Under the pieces are notes generated by a model. The model was given only the letters and a program-made list of their open reading frames with translations, was not told the origin of the DNA and ran no database searches. The translations under genes and the position numbers were made by a program. From a virus: 64,000 bases of DNA. Shown here in pieces: positions 50,033 to 58,201 of the stretch. The stretch is taken from positions 33,377 to 97,376 of IMG/VR virus record IMGVR_UViG_3300042463_001805; one strand, written 5' to 3'. The stretch's first letter is position 1. Each line of letters begins with the position of its first letter.

Positions 50033-50628
50033 AAACCTGTTGAGCCAAAACCTTGATTATTCCTATCTTTTTCACCAATCTCTTCCACTTTAACTAAATT
50101 AACCCATTTACCATTAACCACAGGACAAAGTACTGCTTGTGCCACCTTTTGACCCTTTTCAATTTTTATTCTTTCTTTTGTGGTATTAAAAATAATAACT
50201 TTAATTTCACCCTGATACCCACTATCAACAGTCCCTGGTGAATTTAAAACCATTAATCCTTGATTTAACGCTAATCCACTTTTACTTCTTACTTGTATTT
50301 CATAACCATCAGGAATGTCAAATCTTAATCCTGTTGGTATTAATTTTCTATCGTGACCCTGTACCCACAACTCTTCTGTTGATCTTAAATCAAACCCTGA
50401 GTCTGATTCGTAGGCGTATTCGGGTTCTTTATTATCTGAATCATTTGTATATTCTAAATTTATTTTACCCGCAGACTTATCCATCAAAATAGAATCTAAA
50501 TCATCAATATTAGAAACGATATCATTAATATCAAATTGTGAGTTTGGCATTCCAAAATCAGAAACTTTATTTTGTACGGACTTTAATTTTTTTATATTGT
50601 CCATTACTTTGTTTAACTTTTCACTCAT
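50029..50628 (-). CDS. dut: dUTPase with N-terminal extension
   Basis: A 199-residue trimeric dUTPase. All five motifs are visible: YESDSGFDLRS (73-83), RSKSGLA (114-120), LNSPGTVDSGYQGEI (128-142, catalytic Asp135), IEKGQKVAQ (156-164) and RNNQGFGSTG (189-198). It hydrolyses dUTP to dUMP, preventing uracil incorporation and feeding thymidylate synthesis. The first ~57 residues are an acidic helical extension absent from the usual ~150-residue enzyme. It overlaps the exonuclease gene by ATGA and sits between glycosyltransferase genes, showing that the glycan genes are interleaved with core nucleotide metabolism. Confidence 0.93.
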   Translation of the reverse strand: MSEKLNKVMDNIKKLKSVQNKVSDFGMPNSQFDINDIVSNIDDLDSILMDKSAGKINLEYTNDSDNKEPEYAYESDSGFDLRSTEELWVQGHDRKLIPTGLRFDIPDGYEIQVRSKSGLALNQGLMVLNSPGTVDSGYQGEIKVIIFNTTKERIKIEKGQKVAQAVLCPVVNGKWVNLVKVEEIGEKDRNNQGFGSTGL

Positions 50629-51353
50629 TTTAATTCTTTTAATTTTTTAATAAAATCAATTAATACATTAACATCTTTTTCGCAGTACTCCGCAATTTCT
50701 TGTAACCTATTATGGCTCCAATAAGCTTCATGAACCATCCCACCATTTACTTCTCCATCTTTAGGTGTTGGTATATCTAAAGTGGCACATACTAAATCCA
50801 ATGACCCAATCGCAGAATATGCACCATATTGCCAAATTTCTTTTGTGTCAATCGCTTTAACTTCCCACGGCTTAGTATCATATGAAGGAAGTATTTTAGA
50901 TGGTTTAATACCATTAATGATCATACGTTTTGCCATCATGGGTATGTCAAAATTTTTAAGATTGTGACCACAAAGATAAAAATCTAAATTATGACACCTA
51001 TCAAGAAGATTTCTAACTTGAAGTAGTAACTCTTTTTCATCGTCACCTGAAAATGTTTGTTTTTTAATATCGCCATTATCCATAACAAACGCCATAGAAA
51101 CACAAACTATCTTTGCAAATTCAGGAACAAGTGCTGATCGTTTAAAATAAACGTCATTCATTTTTTGAAGTTCTTCCTCAAGACCATCAGTTTCATAATT
51201 GTCTTCAGGAAATCTTTTTAAAAACCAATCAAAATATTTTACAAATTGTTCGGCAATTTTGGGATTACTTTCTTGACATGATGACCAATCTTTACAAAGT
51301 CCTACAGTCTCAATATCTAAAAATAATATTTTTGTTATGGGTATGTTTATCAT
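50625..51353 (-). CDS. DnaQ-like 3'-5' exonuclease
   Basis: A 242-residue DEDDy-type exonuclease: ExoI LFLDIETVG (Asp13, Glu15), ExoII LCGHNLKNFD (Asp136) and ExoIII AEYCEKDV (Tyr223, Asp227). It is most like the stand-alone exonuclease domains related to family B DNA polymerases. It could proofread for a phage polymerase encoded elsewhere or degrade DNA/RNA ends. It overlaps neighbours by four bases on each side. Confidence 0.88.
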   Translation of the reverse strand: MINIPITKILFLDIETVGLCKDWSSCQESNPKIAEQFVKYFDWFLKRFPEDNYETDGLEEELQKMNDVYFKRSALVPEFAKIVCVSMAFVMDNGDIKKQTFSGDDEKELLLQVRNLLDRCHNLDFYLCGHNLKNFDIPMMAKRMIINGIKPSKILPSYDTKPWEVKAIDTKEIWQYGAYSAIGSLDLVCATLDIPTPKDGEVNGGMVHEAYWSHNRLQEIAEYCEKDVNVLIDFIKKLKELK

Positions 51354-52561
51354 TTTACTAATGTTTTATATAATTCTGCTCTATCTTTTGTTACTTTATT
51401 TAAATCATATGTGTCTTTAACAGTTTCATATAATCTTTGACCTAAATCATAAGCCCAATTAGGATTATCAATTAATTTTTTCATGTATTTAGACCAATCA
51501 CCGTTTCTTACTTCGTCCACTAAAAGTGCGTTTCCATCAACAAATTCACCATTTTTTAATGAATGTTTTAAATCAATAGTATATGGACCAACGTTTGATG
51601 CAATAATCGCTTTCTTATAAAAACCTGCTTCAATAACTTTAAGTTGTGATTTTACTCTATTAAATATATGGTTTTTAATTGGTGCTAACGATACATCAAA
51701 CCATCTATAATTGGATGCGTAACTTGTAACGGGTTTTGTCCATACACGATTATAAAAAGGTAAAACATCAGAATTATAATCTTCTTCTTTAAACTTCATT
51801 AAAAAATCTTTGTGTTGAGGATCGACCATTCTATAGTTATCTGTAAAGATTTCTTCATATCTTGCCCAAACAGTCTCTTCAGGTCTAATAGGTCTTTGTT
51901 TTTGTTCTCCCGTTTCTCTATTAATTTCAGTCACAGACCCTCTAATATCAAAACCACATAGATACATACTAAATTGATCTTTGTGTGATTTTAATTTATT
52001 GATGGTACCATCTAAAAGTTTTAAATCATGTAAATGTGATGACCCACCTAACCAACCAAAACGTAACTTATCTGATTTTAAAGTTTCTTGTTGGAACTGA
52101 GGTTCATTTGGGTTAATTGCGTTTGGTAAAACAAAAACATTCTTATTTAATTTTTTTATTTCATCTGCAAATATTGTTGTGGTTGTTGTTACATACTTAG
52201 CGACTTTCAAATTAGCCATTATTTTTTCATGTAACTTATTTTGTACAACTAATTGATGAACTGGATGTTCTTTTGTTGGTAACCAATAATCGTCTAAATC
52301 CATAATTGTAATAATACCTAAATCATTTAAACGCTGTATTAACATTGGTGCTTGGTTATAATCTTGACCAATACTTCTATGAAAATGAACAATGTTATAT
52401 TGTTTCCAATAATTAATATCATTTATTTTTGGTTCGTAATCTATGTCTACGTGAAAATCTTCTGAATGATTATTTTGTAACATAACGTGTGGATCCACAC
52501 TTCTAAACTTCCCAACACCTGTTCTATCTGAAGGGAGTACTAATACTTTAATTTTACTCAT
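51350..52561 (-). CDS. GT-B glycosyltransferase-like protein
   Basis: A 403-residue protein: VLVLPSDRTGVGKFRSVDPH, YNIVHFHRSIGQDYNQAP, ITIMDLDDYWLPTKEHPVH, YVTTTTTIFADEIKKLNKNV, LRFGWLGGSSHLHDLKLLDG and a C-terminal SQLKVIEAGFYKKAIIASNV donor-site region. The N-terminal part and the D-D-Y-W motif resemble family 4-like glycosyltransferases of phage and polysaccharide loci. It is the upstream end of the glycan locus on the minus strand, and a terminator lies just before it. Confidence 0.75.
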   Translation of the reverse strand: MSKIKVLVLPSDRTGVGKFRSVDPHVMLQNNHSEDFHVDIDYEPKINDINYWKQYNIVHFHRSIGQDYNQAPMLIQRLNDLGIITIMDLDDYWLPTKEHPVHQLVVQNKLHEKIMANLKVAKYVTTTTTIFADEIKKLNKNVFVLPNAINPNEPQFQQETLKSDKLRFGWLGGSSHLHDLKLLDGTINKLKSHKDQFSMYLCGFDIRGSVTEINRETGEQKQRPIRPEETVWARYEEIFTDNYRMVDPQHKDFLMKFKEEDYNSDVLPFYNRVWTKPVTSYASNYRWFDVSLAPIKNHIFNRVKSQLKVIEAGFYKKAIIASNVGPYTIDLKHSLKNGEFVDGNALLVDEVRNGDWSKYMKKLIDNPNWAYDLGQRLYETVKDTYDLNKVTKDRAELYKTLVK

Positions 52562-52597
52562 ATAAAAATTTATTTAAGTAAAATATAAAGATTATAA

Positions 52598-52628
52598 AAT
52601 AAAAAATCCACCCTTTAGAGGTGGATTT
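52598..52628 (-). terminator. rho-independent terminator (minus strand)
   Basis: On the minus strand AAATCCACC-TCTAAAG-GGTGGATTT is followed by a T-rich run. It ends the transcript of the 52646-55182 gene group before the glycan locus. Confidence 0.82.
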
Positions 52629-52645
52629 AATCGACGATACTAATT

Positions 52646-53281
52646 TTATTTTTCTAATTTTTTTATCTTTGTTACCTTACCAATAAATAAATGTTGACCT
52701 ACTTTAAATTGTATTGTTTCATTAGAATTTGATGTTGATTCAACAATCATACCCGCTTGTTTTAATTCCTCTCTTACTACATCTTTTACAGTATCTCTAA
52801 CAACATCTCTAATCATATTTTTCATTTCTGAAATATTAAAATCAGATGTTTTTGATTCTGAAATTTTTTGTCTTACTTGTTTTGTTGTTGTTTGTTCATT
52901 AGACTGTAAAGGTCTATCCATGTTCATTAATCTTTGAGCTCCTTGTATCACTTCTTCAGATATTGAAGCAGAACCATTTACACTTGTTGGTTGAACAATT
53001 GGGTTTTCTATCATCAATCTTTTTATTTCGTCGGGTAGTTTTGAATTCATTACCCTATCATTATCTAACGGTTTTGATGGATCGTGATATGATTTTTGTG
53101 GTGTTGATTCCGCTAAATATTCTTGAGGTAAATTATATTTAGCATTTACCGGTTCGTATTCTTGAACTTCCGGAATATTAAATTTTCTACTATCAACTGA
53201 ACCTGTTTTAATTTGTTCAGCCTTTTCCATTATTTTTTTTGACACTGCAAGTCTTTGCATTAAATCCATTTCGCTTCCCAT
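52646..53281 (-). CDS. unknown protein, possible virion-associated
   Basis: A 211-residue protein with a disordered Pro/Asn/Gln-rich N-terminal part (FNIPEVQEYEPVNAKYNLP) and an ordered end: SDFNISEMKNMIRDVV and RDTVKDVVREELKQAG form a helix, then TIQFKVGQHLFIGKVTKIKK forms a small beta unit. An in-frame ATG at residue 5 (MDLMQRL) is an alternative start. I recognise no family. It is the last gene of a minus-strand group of five. Confidence 0.58.
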   Translation of the reverse strand: MGSEMDLMQRLAVSKKIMEKAEQIKTGSVDSRKFNIPEVQEYEPVNAKYNLPQEYLAESTPQKSYHDPSKPLDNDRVMNSKLPDEIKRLMIENPIVQPTSVNGSASISEEVIQGAQRLMNMDRPLQSNEQTTTKQVRQKISESKTSDFNISEMKNMIRDVVRDTVKDVVREELKQAGMIVESTSNSNETIQFKVGQHLFIGKVTKIKKLEK

Positions 53282-53287
53282 AATTAA

Positions 53288-53686
53288 TTATATATTTTCT
53301 TCGTTATCAAACTTTGCGTTTATTATAACCCTTTCCATAGAACGATCTCCCATTGGGTTATAGTTTGGTCTTACTTCAATAAATTTATCCATTGTTGGTT
53401 TATATGTAAAGATTTTATCTAATCTAAATAATCTCCAACCAGGTAAAAAGTTTCCTTTATTTTTTGCACTCCATGAGGATCCCTCTTGTTCCCAAGCTCT
53501 TAAAACTAAATTTCCTTTTTTACTGTAACCTAAACATACTGGTTCAATAGTTCTAAGTCCTTTACCACCGTTGTCATCACCATCATAATAAATAATAGTT
53601 ACAGACTTCCTTTTTATTGAGTCTTGAACATCTCCTAAAGACGCAGCTTCAGATATTACATATTTTAAACTATCTAATAGTTTCAT
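53288..53686 (-). CDS. WYL-like small protein with a leader-type N-terminus
   Basis: A 132-residue protein whose body resembles a WYL domain: VTIIYYDGDDNGGKGLRTIE, PVCLGYSKKGNLVLRAWEQE and PGWRLFRLDKIFTYKPT, the strand pattern used by WYL regulators to bind nucleic acid or nucleotide ligands. There is no HTH. The N-terminus MKLLDSLKYVISE13/A14A ends in an I-x-E site followed by AAS, very like the capsid cleavage site (I-N-E/AAS). A packaged ligand-sensing or nucleic-acid-binding protein is a reasonable guess. It overlaps the next gene by four bases. Confidence 0.6.
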   Translation of the reverse strand: MKLLDSLKYVISEAASLGDVQDSIKRKSVTIIYYDGDDNGGKGLRTIEPVCLGYSKKGNLVLRAWEQEGSSWSAKNKGNFLPGWRLFRLDKIFTYKPTMDKFIEVRPNYNPMGDRSMERVIINAKFDNEENI

Positions 53687-53976
53687 CTAACGTTGTAATA
53701 TGGGTTGTTTTGTGAGTATTTATTAATTTTTAAATCTTCTTTTCTATCTTGAACGTCAGACGCGGTACCAATATTTTGATTATATATATCTAATTCAACA
53801 CCCGTACCTCTACCTAATTTATCACCATTTGCAATAGCATCAGGATGAACGGTAGAGTAAGGATCGGTTGGTTTATAATCATTTCTTGGAAATAATTTTT
53901 TTCTTTGTTCTTCTGCGATTTTTGACAACGCATTGTCAGGTTGAGAGAAATCTAATTTATCTGATTGAACTGCCAT
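53683..53976 (-). CDS. small unknown protein
   Basis: A 97-residue Asp/Asn/Pro-rich, probably poorly ordered protein, MAVQSDKLDFSQPDNALSKI, with NDYKPTDPYSTVHPDAIANG and GVELDIYNQNIGTASDVQ. No cysteine or known motif. Both ends overlap or touch neighbouring genes (TAATG-type junction at 53976), so it is translated as part of the operon. Confidence 0.55.
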   Translation of the reverse strand: MAVQSDKLDFSQPDNALSKIAEEQRKKLFPRNDYKPTDPYSTVHPDAIANGDKLGRGTGVELDIYNQNIGTASDVQDRKEDLKINKYSQNNPYYNVR

Positions 53977-54437
53977 TATTGTGTTATTTTTATAAGTTTA
54001 TTTATTCTATTTATTTCTTCATTTATAGATTCCACTTTTAATTCGTCCGCTGTAGAACCATGTTTATCACCTAAGTTAAAGCCATTCTTTTCGTGAGAGT
54101 CTAAAAATTGATTTTGCATCCCACCATCTGATTTATGTTGTTTACTTGACGAGTCATTATCTCTCCAAACACGTAAAACCTCATCACACCAACTTTTCAT
54201 TCTATCACCACCATTTAAAATAAATGGTGCATCTTCTTTTTTTCCACTATAACCATCAAACCAATTTTTTATTCTTTTGATTTGTTGGTACGTAACTACA
54301 CCACTTTTTGTTATTTCTTCATTTCTATTGTACCCTTCAGTGTTAGTGTCAGCATTAACAGAAGAAAAACATTGTTTTAAATGTTTAATTAAATCATCTG
54401 GCAATTTTGCCTTTCTATCGTATAAATTACTGTTCAC
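53976..54437 (-). CDS. unknown protein
   Basis: A 153-residue mainly helical protein: LPDDLIKHLKQCFSSVNADT, ITKSGVVTYQQIKRIKNWFD, GYSGKKEDAPFILNGGDRMK and SWCDEVLRVWRDN. The C-terminus (KVESINEEINRINKLIKITQ) resembles the short amphipathic tails of other genes here. I know no named family. It overlaps the next gene by 11 bases. Confidence 0.58.
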   Translation of the reverse strand: MNSNLYDRKAKLPDDLIKHLKQCFSSVNADTNTEGYNRNEEITKSGVVTYQQIKRIKNWFDGYSGKKEDAPFILNGGDRMKSWCDEVLRVWRDNDSSSKQHKSDGGMQNQFLDSHEKNGFNLGDKHGSTADELKVESINEEINRINKLIKITQ

Positions 54438-55182
54438 GACTTATTAATCTTACTAATTGTTGTGTTGTTATACCTTGACTATTTGCCATTTTTTTCAAGG
54501 ATTTTATATTTTTCAAAATAATGTTATTAACATCACTTTGTTCTTTTTTTTCTAAACTTTCTCTTTTTGATTTATCAACTAAAATATCTTCGGCAATTTC
54601 CGATTCGTCAATTTCCTTTTCTTTTAAAATAAGTCTATCAATATAATTTTTTAACTTACTTATTTTTTTTGGTGTTCTTTTGTGTAGTTTAGGTTTTTTG
54701 CCTTGTTGAACGGTCCTTTCTATTGCCGATTCTTTATCTAACCCTAATTTTTTTTGAAAGTATCTAACTGTTTCGTCGTAGTCCATAAACATAGTGTCTT
54801 CATAACCAAATGCGTCTGCCATATCTTCTTCGGCAATTGTACCCTCACCATAGTATCCGTACCAACCCCTTAATAGTGGGTCTCTTGGCATTCTAGCGGC
54901 AGGGACAATTTGGTCGGTGGTTTTAGTACCAATACCTGCACTTGCAGGATCTAATATTGGAATAGCAGATGTTAACCAAGTCCCATCGTCGTCTATTAAC
55001 TCATTAACTTCAGTTTCTTTACCCTTAGTTTCTTTTTTTGTTTTTTCTTTAAAGGTTTTCATATCCTTACATGGCATATACTTTCTATTACCATCTTCGT
55101 TATGATAGTGAAATCCAGAACACCCCAAAGTTTTTGCAACTCTTTCTGCTCTTTCCTTTGTTGAATATTTATATGTTTTCAT
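54427..55182 (-). CDS. unknown protein with N-terminal GCSGFHYH motif
   Basis: A 251-residue protein. The first 45 residues, YSTKERAERVAKTLGCSGFH followed by YHNEDGNRKYMPC, form a compact module with spaced Cys and His (C21, H25, H27, C38) that may bind metal; this module recurs in my recollection in phage structural proteins. The middle has GWYGYYGEGTIAEEDMADAF, and the end is Lys-rich and helical (LKNYIDRLILKEKEIDESEI). A TATTTATA motif lies 12 bases upstream. It leads the five-gene minus-strand group and diverges from the fibre genes. Confidence 0.6.
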   Translation of the reverse strand: MKTYKYSTKERAERVAKTLGCSGFHYHNEDGNRKYMPCKDMKTFKEKTKKETKGKETEVNELIDDDGTWLTSAIPILDPASAGIGTKTTDQIVPAARMPRDPLLRGWYGYYGEGTIAEEDMADAFGYEDTMFMDYDETVRYFQKKLGLDKESAIERTVQQGKKPKLHKRTPKKISKLKNYIDRLILKEKEIDESEIAEDILVDKSKRESLEKKEQSDVNNIILKNIKSLKKMANSQGITTQQLVRLISREQ

Positions 55183-55194
55183 CTAGGCTTTACC

Positions 55195-55202
55195 TATAAA
55201 TA
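55195..55202 (-). promoter_or_regulatory. TATTTATA late-promoter-like motif (minus strand)
   Basis: It lies 12 bases before the minus-strand start at 55182. Together with the plus-strand copy at 55215 it forms a divergent pair, each copy pointing at its own gene. Confidence 0.6.
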
Positions 55203-55214
55203 CCGCGATTAAAC

Positions 55215-55222
55215 TATTTATC
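55215..55222 (+). promoter_or_regulatory. TATTTATC late-promoter-like motif
   Basis: It lies 10 bases before the ATG at 55233 and is the plus-strand member of the divergent pair. Confidence 0.6.
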
Positions 55223-55232
55223 ATAAAAAAGA

Positions 55233-57161
55233 ATGCCAAGTCAAAACATTAATTCTTATTATTACCCAAAATACACCACAAAACTGAATTATGGTCAGTA
55301 TTTTGACTTAACTTTAGCGTCAGATGAAGGAAGTTATGATGAAGAAGTTGTTTTTTCTACTGATGTAATTGGTATTAATGATGGAAACCGATTACCAATT
55401 TATATTGATTTAAATAATACAGGCACAACCATACAACCGACGTTAAAATACGGTGACTATATTTTTGGAAACACATTTGTTTCAAAAAACTTTTATAACC
55501 CAAAAAATTTAGACTACAGTTGTTATACCGCATATACAGGTATTTGTGATGTTGGTCTTGTTGCTACCGATAACGGGTTATTTACAAAAATGTCAGGAGA
55601 AACTTTATATTATATTAAAGGTATAGATGATACGTACAAGTTTCACCCTCATTATAGAGATAGTAGGTTTAAAATGCACCCTGTAAGAAGCGTGGTTGAG
55701 TTACCAAACGTAAAATTTTCAGGAAGACCAAAAGATAGTATATATAATATTGTATCAAAAAGTGCGAGTACCGTTGGTTACTATCAAGAGTTATACGGTG
55801 GGTTTTATCAAGGATTTTATAAATTAAATGGGTACGATTATGAGGTTTTTCCTGAAAGGGTAAATAAGGGTTGGTCTGTTGAGATGATGTTAAAACCAAG
55901 AACATTTGAAGAGTATTCTTTAAACCCTAACACCGAACAGTATTTAAATGATATATACCCATCAAATGCTGGTACGTTCTTTTATTTTGGTACACGAGCG
56001 GAGAATAAATATTATCACGAAGCCAACGGATCTCCATCATCTGACTCAGGTTACACTAGAATCACAAGTGGGTTAACATGTATTGAGTCTTGTGCTTGTT
56101 CAAATACGGGAGTTACAAACGCAAATTGTATTCACGTTTACCCTAACAACGGATTTACTACGGTACACAATCTTGGATGTAATTGTGGGTGTGCAAGTAC
56201 AGAAATCGTACCGCTACCAGAAACCGATCCAAAATTTGATGTCTTGTCAAGTGCGATATCTTTAAGATTTGATGGTTGCCCTGAAAATCCAAGTATTGCT
56301 GTAAAATATTTAAAAATTACAGGAGACTGTGTAACCACAGGAAGTTGCGAAACAACAGGTGTAACATTCCAAACAGGGTATACATTAACCGAAGTAATAT
56401 CACAACCGATATATGATTTATGTGGGTTAGAATGTGGTGATAATACCGAAGAAAAGTGGGTTATGATAAGTGCCGTTTTTGAACGGTACACAACCATTGA
56501 GGAGTGTGATTTATTAAATTTAGGTGGGTTAAACGATTTAAGAGTTGTTACAACACAATCATCAATAGATGGTAAGTCAGTTAATTTAATTTCACCACCT
56601 GAAACACATCCAGGATCAACACCTGAAAGAAAAATACACATTGTTAGATTTGATAAAAAATGGTTTGATGAATTAAATTATAGATTAGGAACATTAAAAC
56701 TATATGTTAATGGTTATTTGTTTTTAGTTATTGAAGACTTTGAGGAGATTATACCAAGAGAATTAAATACAGAAAAAGAAAAACAAGTTGGTGTTCCTTT
56801 TAATATTTCGTTTGGTGGGGGGACTCAAGGATTACATGATCACTTAATTTTTTCAGGTTGCTCATTACCAAACGGCCCTTACATACAAGATCCCGAACTA
56901 TTCCCAAATAACATATTAAGCGCAACCACCTTTTCGGGAATTTCAACAAATATATTATTAGAACAAAATTTTGGTGGAACTTTTATGGGGGGGATTTCTC
57001 AATTTAGAATGTATGTAGAACCATTAAGTTCACCACAAATACAACATAACTTTAGAGTATTAAAAGATAAATTTAATTTACTTAATTTTTGGTGCCCTAA
57101 TTGTCTTTGTACCAATGAATACATTGATGGTTATTATGACGAATGTGGTTATTTTGAATAA
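55233..57161 (+). CDS. tail-fibre/adhesin-type protein with lectin-like fold
   Basis: A 642-residue virion-type protein. The N-terminal region (YYYPKYTTKLNYGQYFDLTL) is probably an attachment domain. Residues about 210-580 read as a concanavalin/LamG-like sandwich: GWSVEMMLKPRTFEEYS, LGTLKLYVNGYLFLVIEDFE and GGISQFRMYVEPLSSPQIQH. Inserts are cysteine-rich (CIESCACSN, NLGCNCGCAS), and the C-terminus ends CPNCLCTNEY with DECGYFE. Such folds bind glycans. It heads the plus-strand fibre operon and is divergent from the 54427 gene. Fibre or receptor-binding function is inferred from fold and context. Confidence 0.7.
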   Translation: MPSQNINSYYYPKYTTKLNYGQYFDLTLASDEGSYDEEVVFSTDVIGINDGNRLPIYIDLNNTGTTIQPTLKYGDYIFGNTFVSKNFYNPKNLDYSCYTAYTGICDVGLVATDNGLFTKMSGETLYYIKGIDDTYKFHPHYRDSRFKMHPVRSVVELPNVKFSGRPKDSIYNIVSKSASTVGYYQELYGGFYQGFYKLNGYDYEVFPERVNKGWSVEMMLKPRTFEEYSLNPNTEQYLNDIYPSNAGTFFYFGTRAENKYYHEANGSPSSDSGYTRITSGLTCIESCACSNTGVTNANCIHVYPNNGFTTVHNLGCNCGCASTEIVPLPETDPKFDVLSSAISLRFDGCPENPSIAVKYLKITGDCVTTGSCETTGVTFQTGYTLTEVISQPIYDLCGLECGDNTEEKWVMISAVFERYTTIEECDLLNLGGLNDLRVVTTQSSIDGKSVNLISPPETHPGSTPERKIHIVRFDKKWFDELNYRLGTLKLYVNGYLFLVIEDFEEIIPRELNTEKEKQVGVPFNISFGGGTQGLHDHLIFSGCSLPNGPYIQDPELFPNNILSATTFSGISTNILLEQNFGGTFMGGISQFRMYVEPLSSPQIQHNFRVLKDKFNLLNFWCPNCLCTNEYIDGYYDECGYFE

Positions 57162-57167
57162 ACATTA

Positions 57168-57175
57168 TATTTATT
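57168..57175 (+). promoter_or_regulatory. TATTTATT late-promoter-like motif
   Basis: It ends 9 bases before the ATG at 57185. Confidence 0.5.
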
Positions 57176-57184
57176 AAATAAAAA

Positions 57185-58195
57185 ATGAGTTTAGTTACAA
57201 GACAATATGGGCCTGACGCTAAGGGGTCAAAATTAACCAATTTAGATATGGATAATAATCTTTATTATCTACAATCTATTGGGGTTTCAGGGTTAACATT
57301 TTCTTCAAGCACACTAAGTTTAATAAATCCAACTGGAGGTACCATATCAAGTGTAGATATCAACGTTGATAATAGATGGTACATACCTTCAGGAACAACA
57401 GTAGAAATTGATTCTTATTCACAAAGTTTTATTTATGGTGATTTGTATGTTTTTGGCACTTTATTATTAAATGAAAATTCTCAATTAATTGTTTTAAATG
57501 GTGATGTATATACTTTAAGTGGAGGAACAATTAGTGGTTCAGGACAAACGGTTTTGGTTGATTTACCAACATTTGGTGATTTAATTACTTCAGGGACATA
57601 CTCTGGAGGAACACTAACACTTTCAACAAGTAACGGGGCCGATGTCACCGTTAATGGATTTTATACAGGAACAACAGATGTTTTCACAACAGGAGCAACA
57701 TATAATGACGGAATTATTTATTTTAACACAAATGTATCTCAATCGGCATATACTGTTAATATTAGTTCTTTAACTGGAGATTCAAATACGTTTTTAACCG
57801 CATCAACATACGATAGTTCAACTAATACAATTACTTTAACTGATAATACAAATAATAGTTTAAATACATATATTGACGGATTTAGTGGGTTAACTATAAA
57901 TGGAATACTTTCGGCAACAACATATCAAAATTTACCTGATAACGTTACAGGTAAATATCTTCCATTAAGTGGGGGTACTGTTACCGGCTCTACTTCTTTT
58001 ACAAATGGATTAACGGCAAATACACTATCAGCAACAACTTTACAAGCATCAAACACATATATAGATTCAACAGGATACCTTTATTTTGGTGATTCATCAA
58101 CCAATGGTTCATGGAGAATGTCAATATCAGGAGCAAACTTCATAGTTGAAAAAAGGGTGATCGGTAATTGGATAATTTCAGGAACATTTAATTAA
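57185..58195 (+). CDS. tail-fibre protein
   Basis: A 336-residue Thr/Ser/Gly/Asn-rich protein. It begins with MSLVTRQYGPDAKGSKLTNL and LDMDNNLYYLQS, a form I associate with fibre N-termini. Beta-structured repeats follow (GNLTLSTSNGADVTV-like segments, GTLLLNENSQLIVLNGD). A module GGTVTGSTSFTNGLTANTLS is shared with the last gene of the window, and the ATTLQASNTY segment resembles the ATTISGTTLYGDG start of the next gene. The end, MSISGANFIVEKRVIGNWII, is a compact strand pair. It precedes the repeat fibre by 6 bases, so they are probably one transcript. Confidence 0.7.
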   Translation: MSLVTRQYGPDAKGSKLTNLDMDNNLYYLQSIGVSGLTFSSSTLSLINPTGGTISSVDINVDNRWYIPSGTTVEIDSYSQSFIYGDLYVFGTLLLNENSQLIVLNGDVYTLSGGTISGSGQTVLVDLPTFGDLITSGTYSGGTLTLSTSNGADVTVNGFYTGTTDVFTTGATYNDGIIYFNTNVSQSAYTVNISSLTGDSNTFLTASTYDSSTNTITLTDNTNNSLNTYIDGFSGLTINGILSATTYQNLPDNVTGKYLPLSGGTVTGSTSFTNGLTANTLSATTLQASNTYIDSTGYLYFGDSSTNGSWRMSISGANFIVEKRVIGNWIISGTFN

Positions 58196-58201
58196 AAAGA
58201 T

